From positions 39,879 through 80,426 of the forward strand of contig NZHC01000098.1 of assembly GCA_002689655.1 (NCBI GenBank): a DNA stretch of 40,548 nucleotides. The letters run 5' to 3'. A model generated the notes under the pieces. It ran no database searches. It was not told the origin of the DNA and saw only the letters and a program-made list of their open reading frames with translations. Both the position numbers and the translations under genes were made by a program. Source of the DNA: Rhodopirellula sp. (GTDB taxonomy: Bacteria > Planctomycetota > Planctomycetia > Pirellulales > Pirellulaceae). Numbering within the stretch: position 1 is the stretch's first letter; each line of letters starts with the position of its first letter. This document shows, one piece after another, positions 8,687-17,206 of this stretch.

Positions 8687-9332
8687 TCAGTGATCCATCG
8701 TGAGCGACGCTGCAAGTCCCTTGCGGAATTCCAATCGCATCAGCCCCCTCCAGAGGCGAAATAGCCGAGTTAGCTGAGCTTGGTCATGAAGGTCAGTATC
8801 AAGTAGAAGGACGCTGTTTTTCTCCGGTGTCAAGCAAAGCCTGACTGGCGTAATGAACCCTCACCCGTTGCAGATATTCGGAGGGTGACATCTGGTAAGT
8901 CGATCGAAACCGGCTCTTTTTATTTTTGGATACGGGGTTACGTAATGCCAACGCTACCATTGATGTTTCCTTTGGGCGAAGGCAGGATTCATTTACGGGA
9001 TTCAAACGAGGCAATCTTGCCGATTCGACCGGGAACGAACCACACCTGATTTCGAATTTCTTGGCCTGACGCTGCACCGGTCGGTCTTCCGGTTGATATC
9101 GGTCTCCCCCCAACGTCCGTATGGACCTCGAGGTCATTGTTGTCCATTATTCCAATTCGTTCTTCGCACCGCGGAAACGGATCATGGAAGCATTCATGCC
9201 AGTAAATCGGCCCTTTGTATCCTTCAGATAGAAGAAAACACTAGGAAGAAAATGGACTAAACGTGCGATCTCACTTGCGTCGTTGATAGGCGGGCAGCGT
9301 TGCGTTCGTGCCGTTGGTGCAATCTTGGTCAT
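8687..9332 (-). pseudogene. Decayed PAS-AraC transcriptional regulator
   Basis: Three pieces of one regulator can be read on the minus strand. From 9332 there is a PAS-domain start (LVHFLPSVFFYLKDTKGRF, then TGMNASMIRFRGAK), which ends at a TAA at 9147-9149. Other frames between about 9150 and 8950 still carry PAS-like remnants such as NQVWFVPGRIGKIASFESRK. The AraC part resumes at about 8915 with SRFRSTYQMSPSEYLQRV and HYASQALLDTGE, then meets a frameshift near 8810. In the shifted frame it continues with LHDQAQLTRLFRLWRG and LMRLEFRKGLAASLTM to a stop at 8687. The first helix-turn-helix and the end of the PAS domain are missing, about 80 residues. It lies divergent to the DUF1501 set and may once have controlled it; that is inference. 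Sequencing error could explain one frameshift but not the stop, several shifts and the deletion together. Confidence 0.8.
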
Positions 9333-9524
9333 GCGTGTTTAGTCCAAAAGATTGCCTGTTTGCTGCAATTGTCATGCGAGTTTTTCTGGTAAAATCCTGG
9401 CTCACCCGATGTTAGTCTCGGTGACGCCAGGCTGGTGGTTGCCCCTCCGCCGACGACTAACGTTGCCCTGCTCGTTTTCCCCACCGCTGTTCTGCTTGTA
9501 CCCATTGCTTTTCGGGATGACTCC

Positions 9525-10901
9525 ATGCTGAACCTGACATCGAAGGCTTCGTCGCACACTTGCACCGGAGTCAACCGACGTGATTTCCTGCAAGTCGGCG
9601 CTTTGGGAGCCATTGGATTGGGACTGCCCCAATATCTTGCTGCTGCTGAATTGGGACACGTGGATCCCGACAAGAACAAACGCTCGTGCATCATGATTTT
9701 CAACCTTGGCGCACCGAGTCAGTTGGACACGTTCGATATGAAGCCGGAGGCACCTACCGAGGTACGAGGCCCTTTCCGGCCTATCTCTACCAAGGGTGAC
9801 TTCCAGATTTCTGAAATTTTTCCAAAGCATGCTGAGATCGCAGATAAGTTTTCGATCATTCGGTCTTGTTATCACACGGCGGCCGCGGTCCATGATGCGG
9901 GTTGGCAAATGTTGCAGACGGGGCGGCAGTTCACGGGCGGAGTGAACTATCCGCATGCGGGAGCGGTCCTGCAGTACATGCGAGGGCGTCGTAGTGATCT
10001 CCCGGCACATGTGGTCTTGCCCGAAACAATGGGACGTGGAGGTGGAAACCTTCCTAATGGACAAGCGGGTGGATTTCTTGGGAAAGCTTACGATCCATTT
10101 GCCTTGATGGCAGATCCCAGTAAAGAGAATTTTAAAGTTCCTGACCTGTTACCTCCGTCGACGTTAGGTGATGTTCGGATCGATCGACGACGACGGATGC
10201 GTAGCGCAATCGAAGGCAAACTCAAAGAGTTGGAGGGAACCGAGTCCGCGAAAATGTTGGACAAGAATTTTGAGGCTGCTTATCGACTGATGAGTAGTTC
10301 TGAGGCACGGGAGGCGTTTGATCTCAGCAAAGAGCCAAAGAAGACACGAGAACGCTATGGCATGAATCGATTTGGGCAATGCTGTTTACTATCGCGGCGG
10401 TTAGTTGAGGCGGGGGTTCGTTTTGTCACTGTCAACACGTTTCTAACCGTTTTCAATGAAATCACTTGGGACATTCACGGGAGTAAACCATTTACAACCA
10501 TTGAGGGTATGAAAAATATCGTGGCACCAATGTACGACCAAGCGTACAGTGCGTTGATTTCTGACCTGCACGAACGTGGACTGTTGGAGGAAACGATGGT
10601 TTGCGGGCTTGCTGAGTTTGGACGCACACCTAAGGTGAATCCAGCTGGCGGTCGAGATCATTGGCCGCAGTGCTTTTCCTGTACATTCGCTGGTGGCGGT
10701 GTTCAGGGCGGGCGTGCGATTGGCGCAAGTGACCCCATCGGGGCTGTCCCCGCCGATCGTCCCACAAACCCCGGTGAAATCATTGCTACGATTTTCAAGA
10801 GTCTAGGACTCGATCTGCATGCCGAAATGCCAGGTCCCGGCGGACGCCCGTTTCCGTTGGTAGATTTTGGAGTACGGGAAGTCGGCGAACTGTTTGCGTG
10901 A
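9525..10901 (+). CDS. DUF1501 protein with Tat-type signal
   Basis: A 458-residue protein of the DUF1501 (sulfatase-like fold) family. The start at 9525 was chosen because the Tat-like signal GVNRRDFLQVGALGAIG (Arg18, Arg19) follows; an upstream GTG would put 30 extra residues before it. Typical motifs are SCIMIFNLGAPSQLDTFDMKP, GPFRPISTKGDFQISEIFPKHA, IIRSCYHTAAAVHDAGWQM, NRFGQCCLLSRRLVEAGVR and VCGLAEFGRTPKVN with GGRDHWPQCF near the end. In planctomycetes these are found very often beside DUF1549/DUF1553 cytochrome proteins, as here 190 bases upstream. The family is of unknown biochemical function. Its exported location fits the neighbours. It probably begins a transcript that also carries the two following genes. 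Confidence 0.92.
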   Translation: MLNLTSKASSHTCTGVNRRDFLQVGALGAIGLGLPQYLAAAELGHVDPDKNKRSCIMIFNLGAPSQLDTFDMKPEAPTEVRGPFRPISTKGDFQISEIFPKHAEIADKFSIIRSCYHTAAAVHDAGWQMLQTGRQFTGGVNYPHAGAVLQYMRGRRSDLPAHVVLPETMGRGGGNLPNGQAGGFLGKAYDPFALMADPSKENFKVPDLLPPSTLGDVRIDRRRRMRSAIEGKLKELEGTESAKMLDKNFEAAYRLMSSSEAREAFDLSKEPKKTRERYGMNRFGQCCLLSRRLVEAGVRFVTVNTFLTVFNEITWDIHGSKPFTTIEGMKNIVAPMYDQAYSALISDLHERGLLEETMVCGLAEFGRTPKVNPAGGRDHWPQCFSCTFAGGGVQGGRAIGASDPIGAVPADRPTNPGEIIATIFKSLGLDLHAEMPGPGGRPFPLVDFGVREVGELFA

Positions 10902-11091
10902 AATCCGAAGTCAATCATTCGCCACCGTGGTTGGATCCCTAGCCATGTTGCCAGAAAAAAGACCCTCCCGTTTGGGACCACATTCAAACACTCTTCTGCT
11001 TGAATAGTCGTTATCCACTATATGCCGTTTGTCGAGTGTACCCGATTGGGTGCATGATTTCAGTTTCTTGGTTTCGCATTACTGACAGACT

Positions 11092-13599
11092 ATGTTTTTC
11101 CAATCAATACGATTTAGCTACCCGTCCTTGCAAGTCTTGTTTTGGGTGCTTGCCATGATCGCACCCGTCAGCGTTGCAGCCGACGGGATTCGATTGCTGC
11201 CGACAGAGTTTTTACTGAGTGGATCAGAGAACATTCAGCAGTTGACTGTGGTGCATCTTGTTGACGGGGAATTGGCTGGAATGGTTGACGCAGCGGGCCT
11301 GCATTTTACCGTTTCGGATCCTGCGATCGTGGAGGTCAAAGATGGTGTGGCACATGGGCTGGCAAACGGAACCGCCGCCATCACGGTGGAGATGGCTGAT
11401 GGAAGTGTTGCAGTGACGCAAGTTCGTGTTGCGAACGTTCAGAATATGCCAGAGTGGAGTTTCCGAAATCACGTGCAAAGTGTGATCGCAAAAACCGGGT
11501 GCAACATGGGTGCATGTCATGGTGCGTTAGCGGGCAAAGGTGGATTTAAACTTTCACTGCGGGGCTACGACACCGATGCTGATTACATGTCAATCACGCA
11601 GAAGGCGCGTGGTCGGCGTATAGAATTATCGGATCCAGGGCGGAGTTTGTTGGTTGCCAAACCAACCGGGGCGTTGCCGCACAAAGGCGGTTTGAAGTTG
11701 GCAGTTGGCTCTCGTGATTATCAAGTTTTGGCTGATTGGATCGCTGCGGGTGCCAAGGGCCCTGCAGACACTGACCCTCAGCTTGAGCGTATTTCGGTTA
11801 CGCCTGAGGCTGCCTTGTTGCGGCCGGGGGATCAGTTTCAGATCCTCGTTAATGCACATTACAGTGATGGGCAAACGGTCGATGTGACACATTGGGCACA
11901 GTTTTCGGCAACGGATGAGGCGATTGCAACCGTCGATACTTCCGGTGTCCTCAAAGTGCAGGGCAGTGGAGAGGCTGCGGTGTTAGTTTGGTTTGGCAGT
12001 AAAGTGGCTTTAGCGCGGATGACAGTGCCTTATCCAAATCATGTGCCCGCTGAAATCTACCAGCGTGCAGAGCGACGTAATTTCATTGATGAATTGAATC
12101 TGACGCAACTGAAAACGCTTCAGTTGCGGCCTTCACCACTGTGCGATGATCTTACGTTTTTGCGACGGGCGACGCTCGACACTGTTGGCAGGCTTCCGAC
12201 ACCTGACGAACGCAGCACGTATCTTGCCGCCGATGAAAAAAATCGACGAGATGAGCTGGTTGAACGCTTGCTGGCGGGGGAAGACTTCATTGCCTACTGG
12301 ACTTACCGTTGGTCTGACATGTTGCTGATCAACGGGACTCGGCTGCGCCCGGTCGCCGTAAAAACCTATTATCAATGGGTGGAGAATGCCGTGCGAAAGA
12401 ACCAGCCTTGGGATCAAATGGTCCGCGAGATTCTGACGGCTACTGGAAACAGTGATCAGAATGGAGCGACCAATTTTTACGCTTTACACCAAGCACCCGA
12501 AGACATGACAGAGAATGCCTGTCAAGCGTTCCTGGGATTATCTATCGGATGTGCAAAATGCCACAACCATCCACTTGAAAAGTGGACCAATGACCAATAT
12601 TACGCGATGGCAAACCTGTTTTCTCGGGTACGGGCAAAGGGTTGGGGCGGAGATGGTCGTAATGGAGATGGTATCCGAACGCTATTTGTTGCGAACACCG
12701 GTGAGTTGATTCAACCGAATCTCGGCCGAGCACAACAACCAGCGCCCTTGGATGCTCCACCTCTGGACTTTGATGATCCACGTGATCGCCGCGTCGCCTT
12801 GGCAGATTGGATGACAAAGCCGGAAAATCCTTATTTCTCGCGTTCGATAGCGAACCGTGTCTGGGCTAATTTCTTTGGAAGGGGGCTCGTCGAACAGGTG
12901 GATGACCTGAGACTAAGTAATCCAGCTTCCAATGAAGCGTTACTGAATGCTGCTGCAAAGCATGTGGTTGACGCGGGATTTAATCTTAAGGAATTGATGC
13001 GAACTATCCTGAGGAGCAAAACCTATCAACGCAGCAGTCTTCCATTGGTTGAAAATCGAGATGAGTTCAAGTACCTCAGCCGGTACTATCCCCGCAGACT
13101 GATGGCGGAAGTGTTGCTCGATGGGATTGATCAGGTGTTGCAAACCACAACCGCATTTACCGAGTTGGCATTTCCAGGGGCTGATAAGCAAAAAACGGAC
13201 TTTTATAAATCGGGAACGCGAGCGATTCAGCTTTATGATGCGTCTGTTAATTCGTACTTCTTAAAAACCTTTGGACGCAACCCGAGAGAAATTACCTGTG
13301 AGTGTGAACGCAGTGCGGAGCCCAGTCTGGTGCAGGTGTTGCATTTATCCAATGGAGAAACTCTCAATCCAAAGCTGGCGGACCAGAAGAACCGCATCGC
13401 GAGGTTGATCGATGCGAATGAGTCAGATGCCGCAATTGTGCAAAATTTGTTCGTTGCTGCATTGTCACGTGAAGCAACCGAATCTGAACTTGGCAAGTTA
13501 TTAGAAATTCGGGGCGAATATGGCGATGACCGTGCTACGGCACTGCAGGATATCGCGTGGAGCATTCTGACGAGTGCAGAATTTACTTTCAATCATTGA
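11092..13599 (+). CDS. DUF1549/DUF1553 protein with Big2 domains and cytochrome-like motifs
   Basis: An 835-residue exported protein (signal peptide LQVLFWVLAMIAPVSVAA). It has Ig-like Big2 domains at about residues 33-115 and 235-317. Between them lies a PSCyt-like segment with CNMGACHG (Cys137, Cys142, His143; CX4CH spacing) and GGFKLSLRGYD. The DUF1549 domain (about 330-530) contains FIDELNLTQLKTLQLRPSP, FLRRATLDTVGRLPT and a second motif, CAKCHNHPLEKW (Cys487, Cys490, His491). The DUF1553 domain starts near ALADWMTKPENPYFSRSIANR and continues with VDDLRLSNPAS, then NLKELMRTILRSKTYQRSS. Cys-His motifs suggest covalent haem, although the CX4CH site is not a canonical cytochrome c motif. The protein sits 41 bases before a PSCyt1 protein, so they are likely cotranscribed. 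Biochemical role is unknown. Confidence 0.93.
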   Translation: MFFQSIRFSYPSLQVLFWVLAMIAPVSVAADGIRLLPTEFLLSGSENIQQLTVVHLVDGELAGMVDAAGLHFTVSDPAIVEVKDGVAHGLANGTAAITVEMADGSVAVTQVRVANVQNMPEWSFRNHVQSVIAKTGCNMGACHGALAGKGGFKLSLRGYDTDADYMSITQKARGRRIELSDPGRSLLVAKPTGALPHKGGLKLAVGSRDYQVLADWIAAGAKGPADTDPQLERISVTPEAALLRPGDQFQILVNAHYSDGQTVDVTHWAQFSATDEAIATVDTSGVLKVQGSGEAAVLVWFGSKVALARMTVPYPNHVPAEIYQRAERRNFIDELNLTQLKTLQLRPSPLCDDLTFLRRATLDTVGRLPTPDERSTYLAADEKNRRDELVERLLAGEDFIAYWTYRWSDMLLINGTRLRPVAVKTYYQWVENAVRKNQPWDQMVREILTATGNSDQNGATNFYALHQAPEDMTENACQAFLGLSIGCAKCHNHPLEKWTNDQYYAMANLFSRVRAKGWGGDGRNGDGIRTLFVANTGELIQPNLGRAQQPAPLDAPPLDFDDPRDRRVALADWMTKPENPYFSRSIANRVWANFFGRGLVEQVDDLRLSNPASNEALLNAAAKHVVDAGFNLKELMRTILRSKTYQRSSLPLVENRDEFKYLSRYYPRRLMAEVLLDGIDQVLQTTTAFTELAFPGADKQKTDFYKSGTRAIQLYDASVNSYFLKTFGRNPREITCECERSAEPSLVQVLHLSNGETLNPKLADQKNRIARLIDANESDAAIVQNLFVAALSREATESELGKLLEIRGEYGDDRATALQDIAWSILTSAEFTFNH

Positions 13600-13640
13600 G
13601 TGTGTTGTAAAACCTTGACGTTTGCAGTTCCGAATCTCCT

Positions 13641-16418
13641 ATGAAACAGTACAAGATGCGTTTTCTAATTCATTGCCTGTTGTCCACGTTGTTGTTGGTG
13701 GTGGGTCAGGCTGCCGAGAGGGTCGATTACGTGAAAGATGTGGTTCCGATTTTGCGGGCGCATTGCGTTGGCTGTCATGCGGTCGACGATGCCGAAGGTG
13801 GGCTTGTTATGGAAGCTCATGCCGGTTTGATGAGAGGCGGAGTTTCCGGTTTGGCGGTCACGGCCGGCGAACCAAATAGCAGTCGTATGATCCTCCGAGT
13901 CAACGGGAAAGCAGAGCCTCGGATGCCTCCCGAGGGTGAGGAACCTTTGAATGAAACGCAGATTGCAACTTTGTCCAAGTGGGTAGAGCAGGGGGCACTT
14001 GGCCCGGCTGGCAGTGTCCCCAGCATGCGGGGGCTGAATGTACCCTCGATCGAGACGAAACCGGACGTTCTGCTGCCTCTCAGTGCTGTTGCGGTTTCGC
14101 CACAGGGATTGGTCACTGCCGAGGGGCAGACTGGACGGGTTCTGGTCAAGGATGCCAACGGTCAGTTGCTGCATGCGTTAACGACGCAAAATAGCGGAAT
14201 TGAAAAAGTAAACGGATTGCACTTCAGCCGTGAAGGTGATCGCCTGGTGGTCGCGTCGGGTGTTGCGGGTGCTTATGGTATGGCAGTTGTTGTTTCGACC
14301 GAGACAGGTGAGGTGTTGCAAGAGCTGGGTGGCCATCGTGATGTTTTGTACGCTGCCAAGTTTGCTCCCGATGGGAACACGATTGCCACTGCGGGGTACG
14401 ATCGGGAAATCAAATTGTGGGATAGTCGTTCCGGAGAACTGTTGCGGGTAATGTTGGGGCACAACGGTGCAATCTATGACCTTGCCTTTTCCTCCGACGG
14501 ACGGGTGCTTGTCAGCGCATGTGCCGACGAAACCGTGAAGTTGTGGAGTGTTGCGACGGGAAAAAGACTCAATACATTAGGCCAACCCGAGGGTGAGGTG
14601 TTGGCAGTTGAGGTGACTGGCGACGGTAAGTTCGTCGTGGCGGGGAGTTCAGACAATCGTTTGCGTGTTTGGACGTTGAATGCTTCGGATCAAGCTCAAA
14701 CTAATCCAATTTTTGTTACACGCTCGGTTTCTGACAGTCCACTGATGAAGTTGCAAGCAGGGTCGGACGGCAGTCGGTTGCTCGGTCTGACTGAGAAGGG
14801 TGACCTGATGGTGATTGACACCAAGTCATGGAATTCCGTGTTGACTCTCGAGCGTTTGTCGCACCGGAGTACCGATTTTGCACTGACATCTGATGGTAAG
14901 TCTGTTTTGGTCGCTTTATCCAATGGTGAGTTAGCGAGACAGTCAATCGTCGTGGTGCGGCAGGCAGACAAAGTGTTGTCGCAAGCCCGTAAACCACGCT
15001 ATTTTGAGATCCCCGCTCCCGTTGAAGTGAAGGAAAGCGAACTGAGGAAAAGTCTTTCGCAAGCACAGAACCCAGTGATGAAAGTTGAAGGTGGAACCGT
15101 TATCCAAGGTGCGATTGGCGAGCGTGGCGAGGTTGATGCTTATCAGTGGCAGGCAAAGCAAGGGGACGTATGGGCGATCGATGCCGACGCCAGCGAGGGT
15201 AGTCTGATCGATCCTTTTATTTCTATTGTTGATGCGGAGGATCGACGGGTGCTGCGAGTGCGACTGCAAGCCACTCGTGATTCGTATTTTACGTTTCGCG
15301 GAAAAGACAGTAAGCAAATCGGGGACTTTCGCCTTTTCAATTGGCAAGACATGCACCTCAACGATTTCTTGTATGCTGCAGGAGAGGTGACTCGGTTGTG
15401 GATGTATCCACGTGGTCCAGATTCAGGTTACAACGTCTATCCCAATGAAGGTGAGCGGTGGACCTACTTTGGCACGTCGCACGCGACGCATGCGCTCGGT
15501 GAACCCGCCTATGTCGTGCGGCCAATCGCGGCCGATGGAGCAGCTGTGGCAAATGGATTACCCATCTTTGAAGTGCACTATGAAAATGATGATGACCCGA
15601 CTCGTCTTGCTGGAAAGAATAGTCGACTGATTTTCACCGTGCCCAAGGATGGAGACTATACCGTGAGGGTTTCAGACACTCGTGGGGATGGCGGCGATAA
15701 GCATGGCTACCGCTTGGTGATTCGTCCTGCGAGGCCAGCGTTCAGAGCATCTGTGGATAAACCGAAAGCTGATATTCGCAAAGGTGCAGGTAGAGAGGTT
15801 GTTGTGCGTGTCGACCGTTTTGATGAATTTGATGGGCCGGTGACATTTGAGTTGCAGGATCTACCAAAATCGCTTGGTTCAAGTTTTCCTGTGACGATCG
15901 AACGTGGTCAACGATACGCTGCCGGAACCATCTGGGCTGCAGATTCAGCCACACCTTGGGAGGAAGAGGTGACGCCCAAGATCGTTGCCCGTGCTAACGT
16001 GTTAGGAAAAGTGATCATACAGCAGGTGGGTGATTTGGGTATCTTAAAATTGGGGGAGCCACCGAGTGTCGTGCCGTCGATACAACCAGCCCAGAAGACG
16101 GTTGGTGTGTCCGAGAGCTGGACATTGCAGGTGTGCCGAGGCCAGAGCGTGGCAGCACGCGTTGTCGTTCGTCGCAAAGATGGATTCGCTGGTCAGGTCA
16201 GCTTTGGCAAAGAGAATGCTGGCAGAAATGCGACACATGGGGTCTACGTCGATAACATCGGACTCAATGGTCTACTGGTCCGGCAGGGGGAGAATGAGAG
16301 AGGTTTTGTATTGACAGCTGATCCCATTGCAGAAGTCGGCAAAAGATCTTTCTTCTTGCGTGCTGAAGTGGACGGAAACGTCACTAGCTTCCCCATCACG
16401 GTTGAAGTGTTACCCTAG
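13641..16418 (+). CDS. PSCyt1 cytochrome fused to WD40 repeats and PPC domain
   Basis: A 925-residue exported protein. After a signal peptide comes a planctomycete-type cytochrome C domain: YVKDVVPILRAHCVGCHAVDD with haem-attachment Cys42, Cys45 and His46, and the distal RMPPEG with Met95 as likely axial ligand. Residues about 125-450 form a WD40 beta-propeller, with clear repeats GHRDVLYAAKFAPDG, IKLWDSRSGE, GHNGAIYDLAFSSDG, VKLWSVATGK and LRVWTLN. A PPC (pre-peptidase C-terminal) type beta domain follows, ending in DGDYTVRVSDTRGDGGDKHGYRLVIRP near residue 695, then further Ig-like beta segments. It probably binds haem and partner proteins or polysaccharide at the cell surface. It is the last gene of the DUF1501-DUF1549 group. 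An alternative start at Met6 would barely change the signal peptide. Confidence 0.9.
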   Translation: MKQYKMRFLIHCLLSTLLLVVGQAAERVDYVKDVVPILRAHCVGCHAVDDAEGGLVMEAHAGLMRGGVSGLAVTAGEPNSSRMILRVNGKAEPRMPPEGEEPLNETQIATLSKWVEQGALGPAGSVPSMRGLNVPSIETKPDVLLPLSAVAVSPQGLVTAEGQTGRVLVKDANGQLLHALTTQNSGIEKVNGLHFSREGDRLVVASGVAGAYGMAVVVSTETGEVLQELGGHRDVLYAAKFAPDGNTIATAGYDREIKLWDSRSGELLRVMLGHNGAIYDLAFSSDGRVLVSACADETVKLWSVATGKRLNTLGQPEGEVLAVEVTGDGKFVVAGSSDNRLRVWTLNASDQAQTNPIFVTRSVSDSPLMKLQAGSDGSRLLGLTEKGDLMVIDTKSWNSVLTLERLSHRSTDFALTSDGKSVLVALSNGELARQSIVVVRQADKVLSQARKPRYFEIPAPVEVKESELRKSLSQAQNPVMKVEGGTVIQGAIGERGEVDAYQWQAKQGDVWAIDADASEGSLIDPFISIVDAEDRRVLRVRLQATRDSYFTFRGKDSKQIGDFRLFNWQDMHLNDFLYAAGEVTRLWMYPRGPDSGYNVYPNEGERWTYFGTSHATHALGEPAYVVRPIAADGAAVANGLPIFEVHYENDDDPTRLAGKNSRLIFTVPKDGDYTVRVSDTRGDGGDKHGYRLVIRPARPAFRASVDKPKADIRKGAGREVVVRVDRFDEFDGPVTFELQDLPKSLGSSFPVTIERGQRYAAGTIWAADSATPWEEEVTPKIVARANVLGKVIIQQVGDLGILKLGEPPSVVPSIQPAQKTVGVSESWTLQVCRGQSVAARVVVRRKDGFAGQVSFGKENAGRNATHGVYVDNIGLNGLLVRQGENERGFVLTADPIAEVGKRSFFLRAEVDGNVTSFPITVEVLP

Positions 16419-16583
16419 CCCCTGCCGGGATTTTTGGGTCATTCAGCCACCCTGCCGCAGTTTGCTGAACGTTGACACTATCAAGAAGCCGTTTGCTCAG
16501 GTCATGCGTCACGCGGTGACGGAATAAGCGAGGATAGCCAGAGGTTCCTTAAAAACCGTGGGCGGCAACAAACCGGAGCGCAG

Positions 16584-16611
16584 AAAAAACGCCTGCATTT
16601 GTTGCAGGCGT
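16584..16611 (-). terminator. Rho-independent terminator after rpmA
   Basis: On the minus strand a perfect 9-bp stem (ACGCCTGCA with TGCAGGCGT, 16589-16611) closes a five-base loop and is followed by a run of six T. It begins 27 bases after the rpmA stop codon. Confidence 0.92.
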
Positions 16612-16638
16612 CGTTCGTAAATCACTCAGAGAGTGAAA

Positions 16639-16884
16639 TCAGGCGGTGACGATGTTTACTCGGCGACCTTTGCGATCGAACATGACGTTACCATCGATCA
16701 ACGCATAAAGTGTGTAATCATTGCCCTGACCAACACCTGTGCCGGCGTGGTATTTGGTACCAACCTGACGGATGATGATATTACCTGCTCGGACAGCCTC
16801 ACCACCAAACTTTTTGACGCCACGGCGTTGGGCATTGGAGTCACGACCGTTACGGCTCGAACCCTGCCCCTTCTTATGTGCCAT
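16639..16884 (-). CDS. rpmA: 50S ribosomal protein L27
   Basis: An 81-residue L27 that sits near the peptidyl-transferase centre of the large subunit. The N-terminus [20 protein letters not shown] and the following [39 protein letters not shown] and DGNVMFDR are diagnostic. The methionine directly precedes the mature Ala-His-Lys-Lys, so there is no cleaved Firmicutes-type N-terminal extension. In most bacteria rplU (L21) lies just upstream and cotranscribed; here the 320 bases upstream contain no L21. It thus appears to be a single-gene unit closed by its own terminator. Confidence 0.97.
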   Translation of the reverse strand: MAHKKGQGSSRNGRDSNAQRRGVKKFGGEAVRAGNIIIRQVGTKYHAGTGVGQGNDYTLYALIDGNVMFDRKGRRVNIVTA

Positions 16885-17206
16885 TTTCCTTACCTGCTAT
16901 CAGAGATTTCCTGAGAATTGCTTGATTTCGCAGCAATTTAGCCGGAACTGGGGAATTCCTCAAGAGGCAAACCGCGTCAGACGCTGATCAGAGGAGCCAC
17001 TTTCGACTACTTTTCCCATGAATTGTGCCGGATCGTCCGATTTTGCTCCCAAAATTTACCATGACAGCTAGGCGAGGGAACCTTGGCATCATGGGTGTGC
17101 TCCGTCATCTGGATGCTCTCCACATCAGAGCGACTGAAGCCCGGCTTTAGCGAATTGCTGCTGTCGACTTGCGATTTTAGGCGGATTTTGGTGGGAGCTA
17201 GCTCAT
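16885..17206 (-). other. Intergenic, about 320 bases upstream of rpmA
   Basis: This should contain the rpmA promoter and leader. No rplU and no coding motif were found in any frame; the one longer minus-strand frame would need a TTG start and shows nothing recognisable. Confidence 0.5.
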
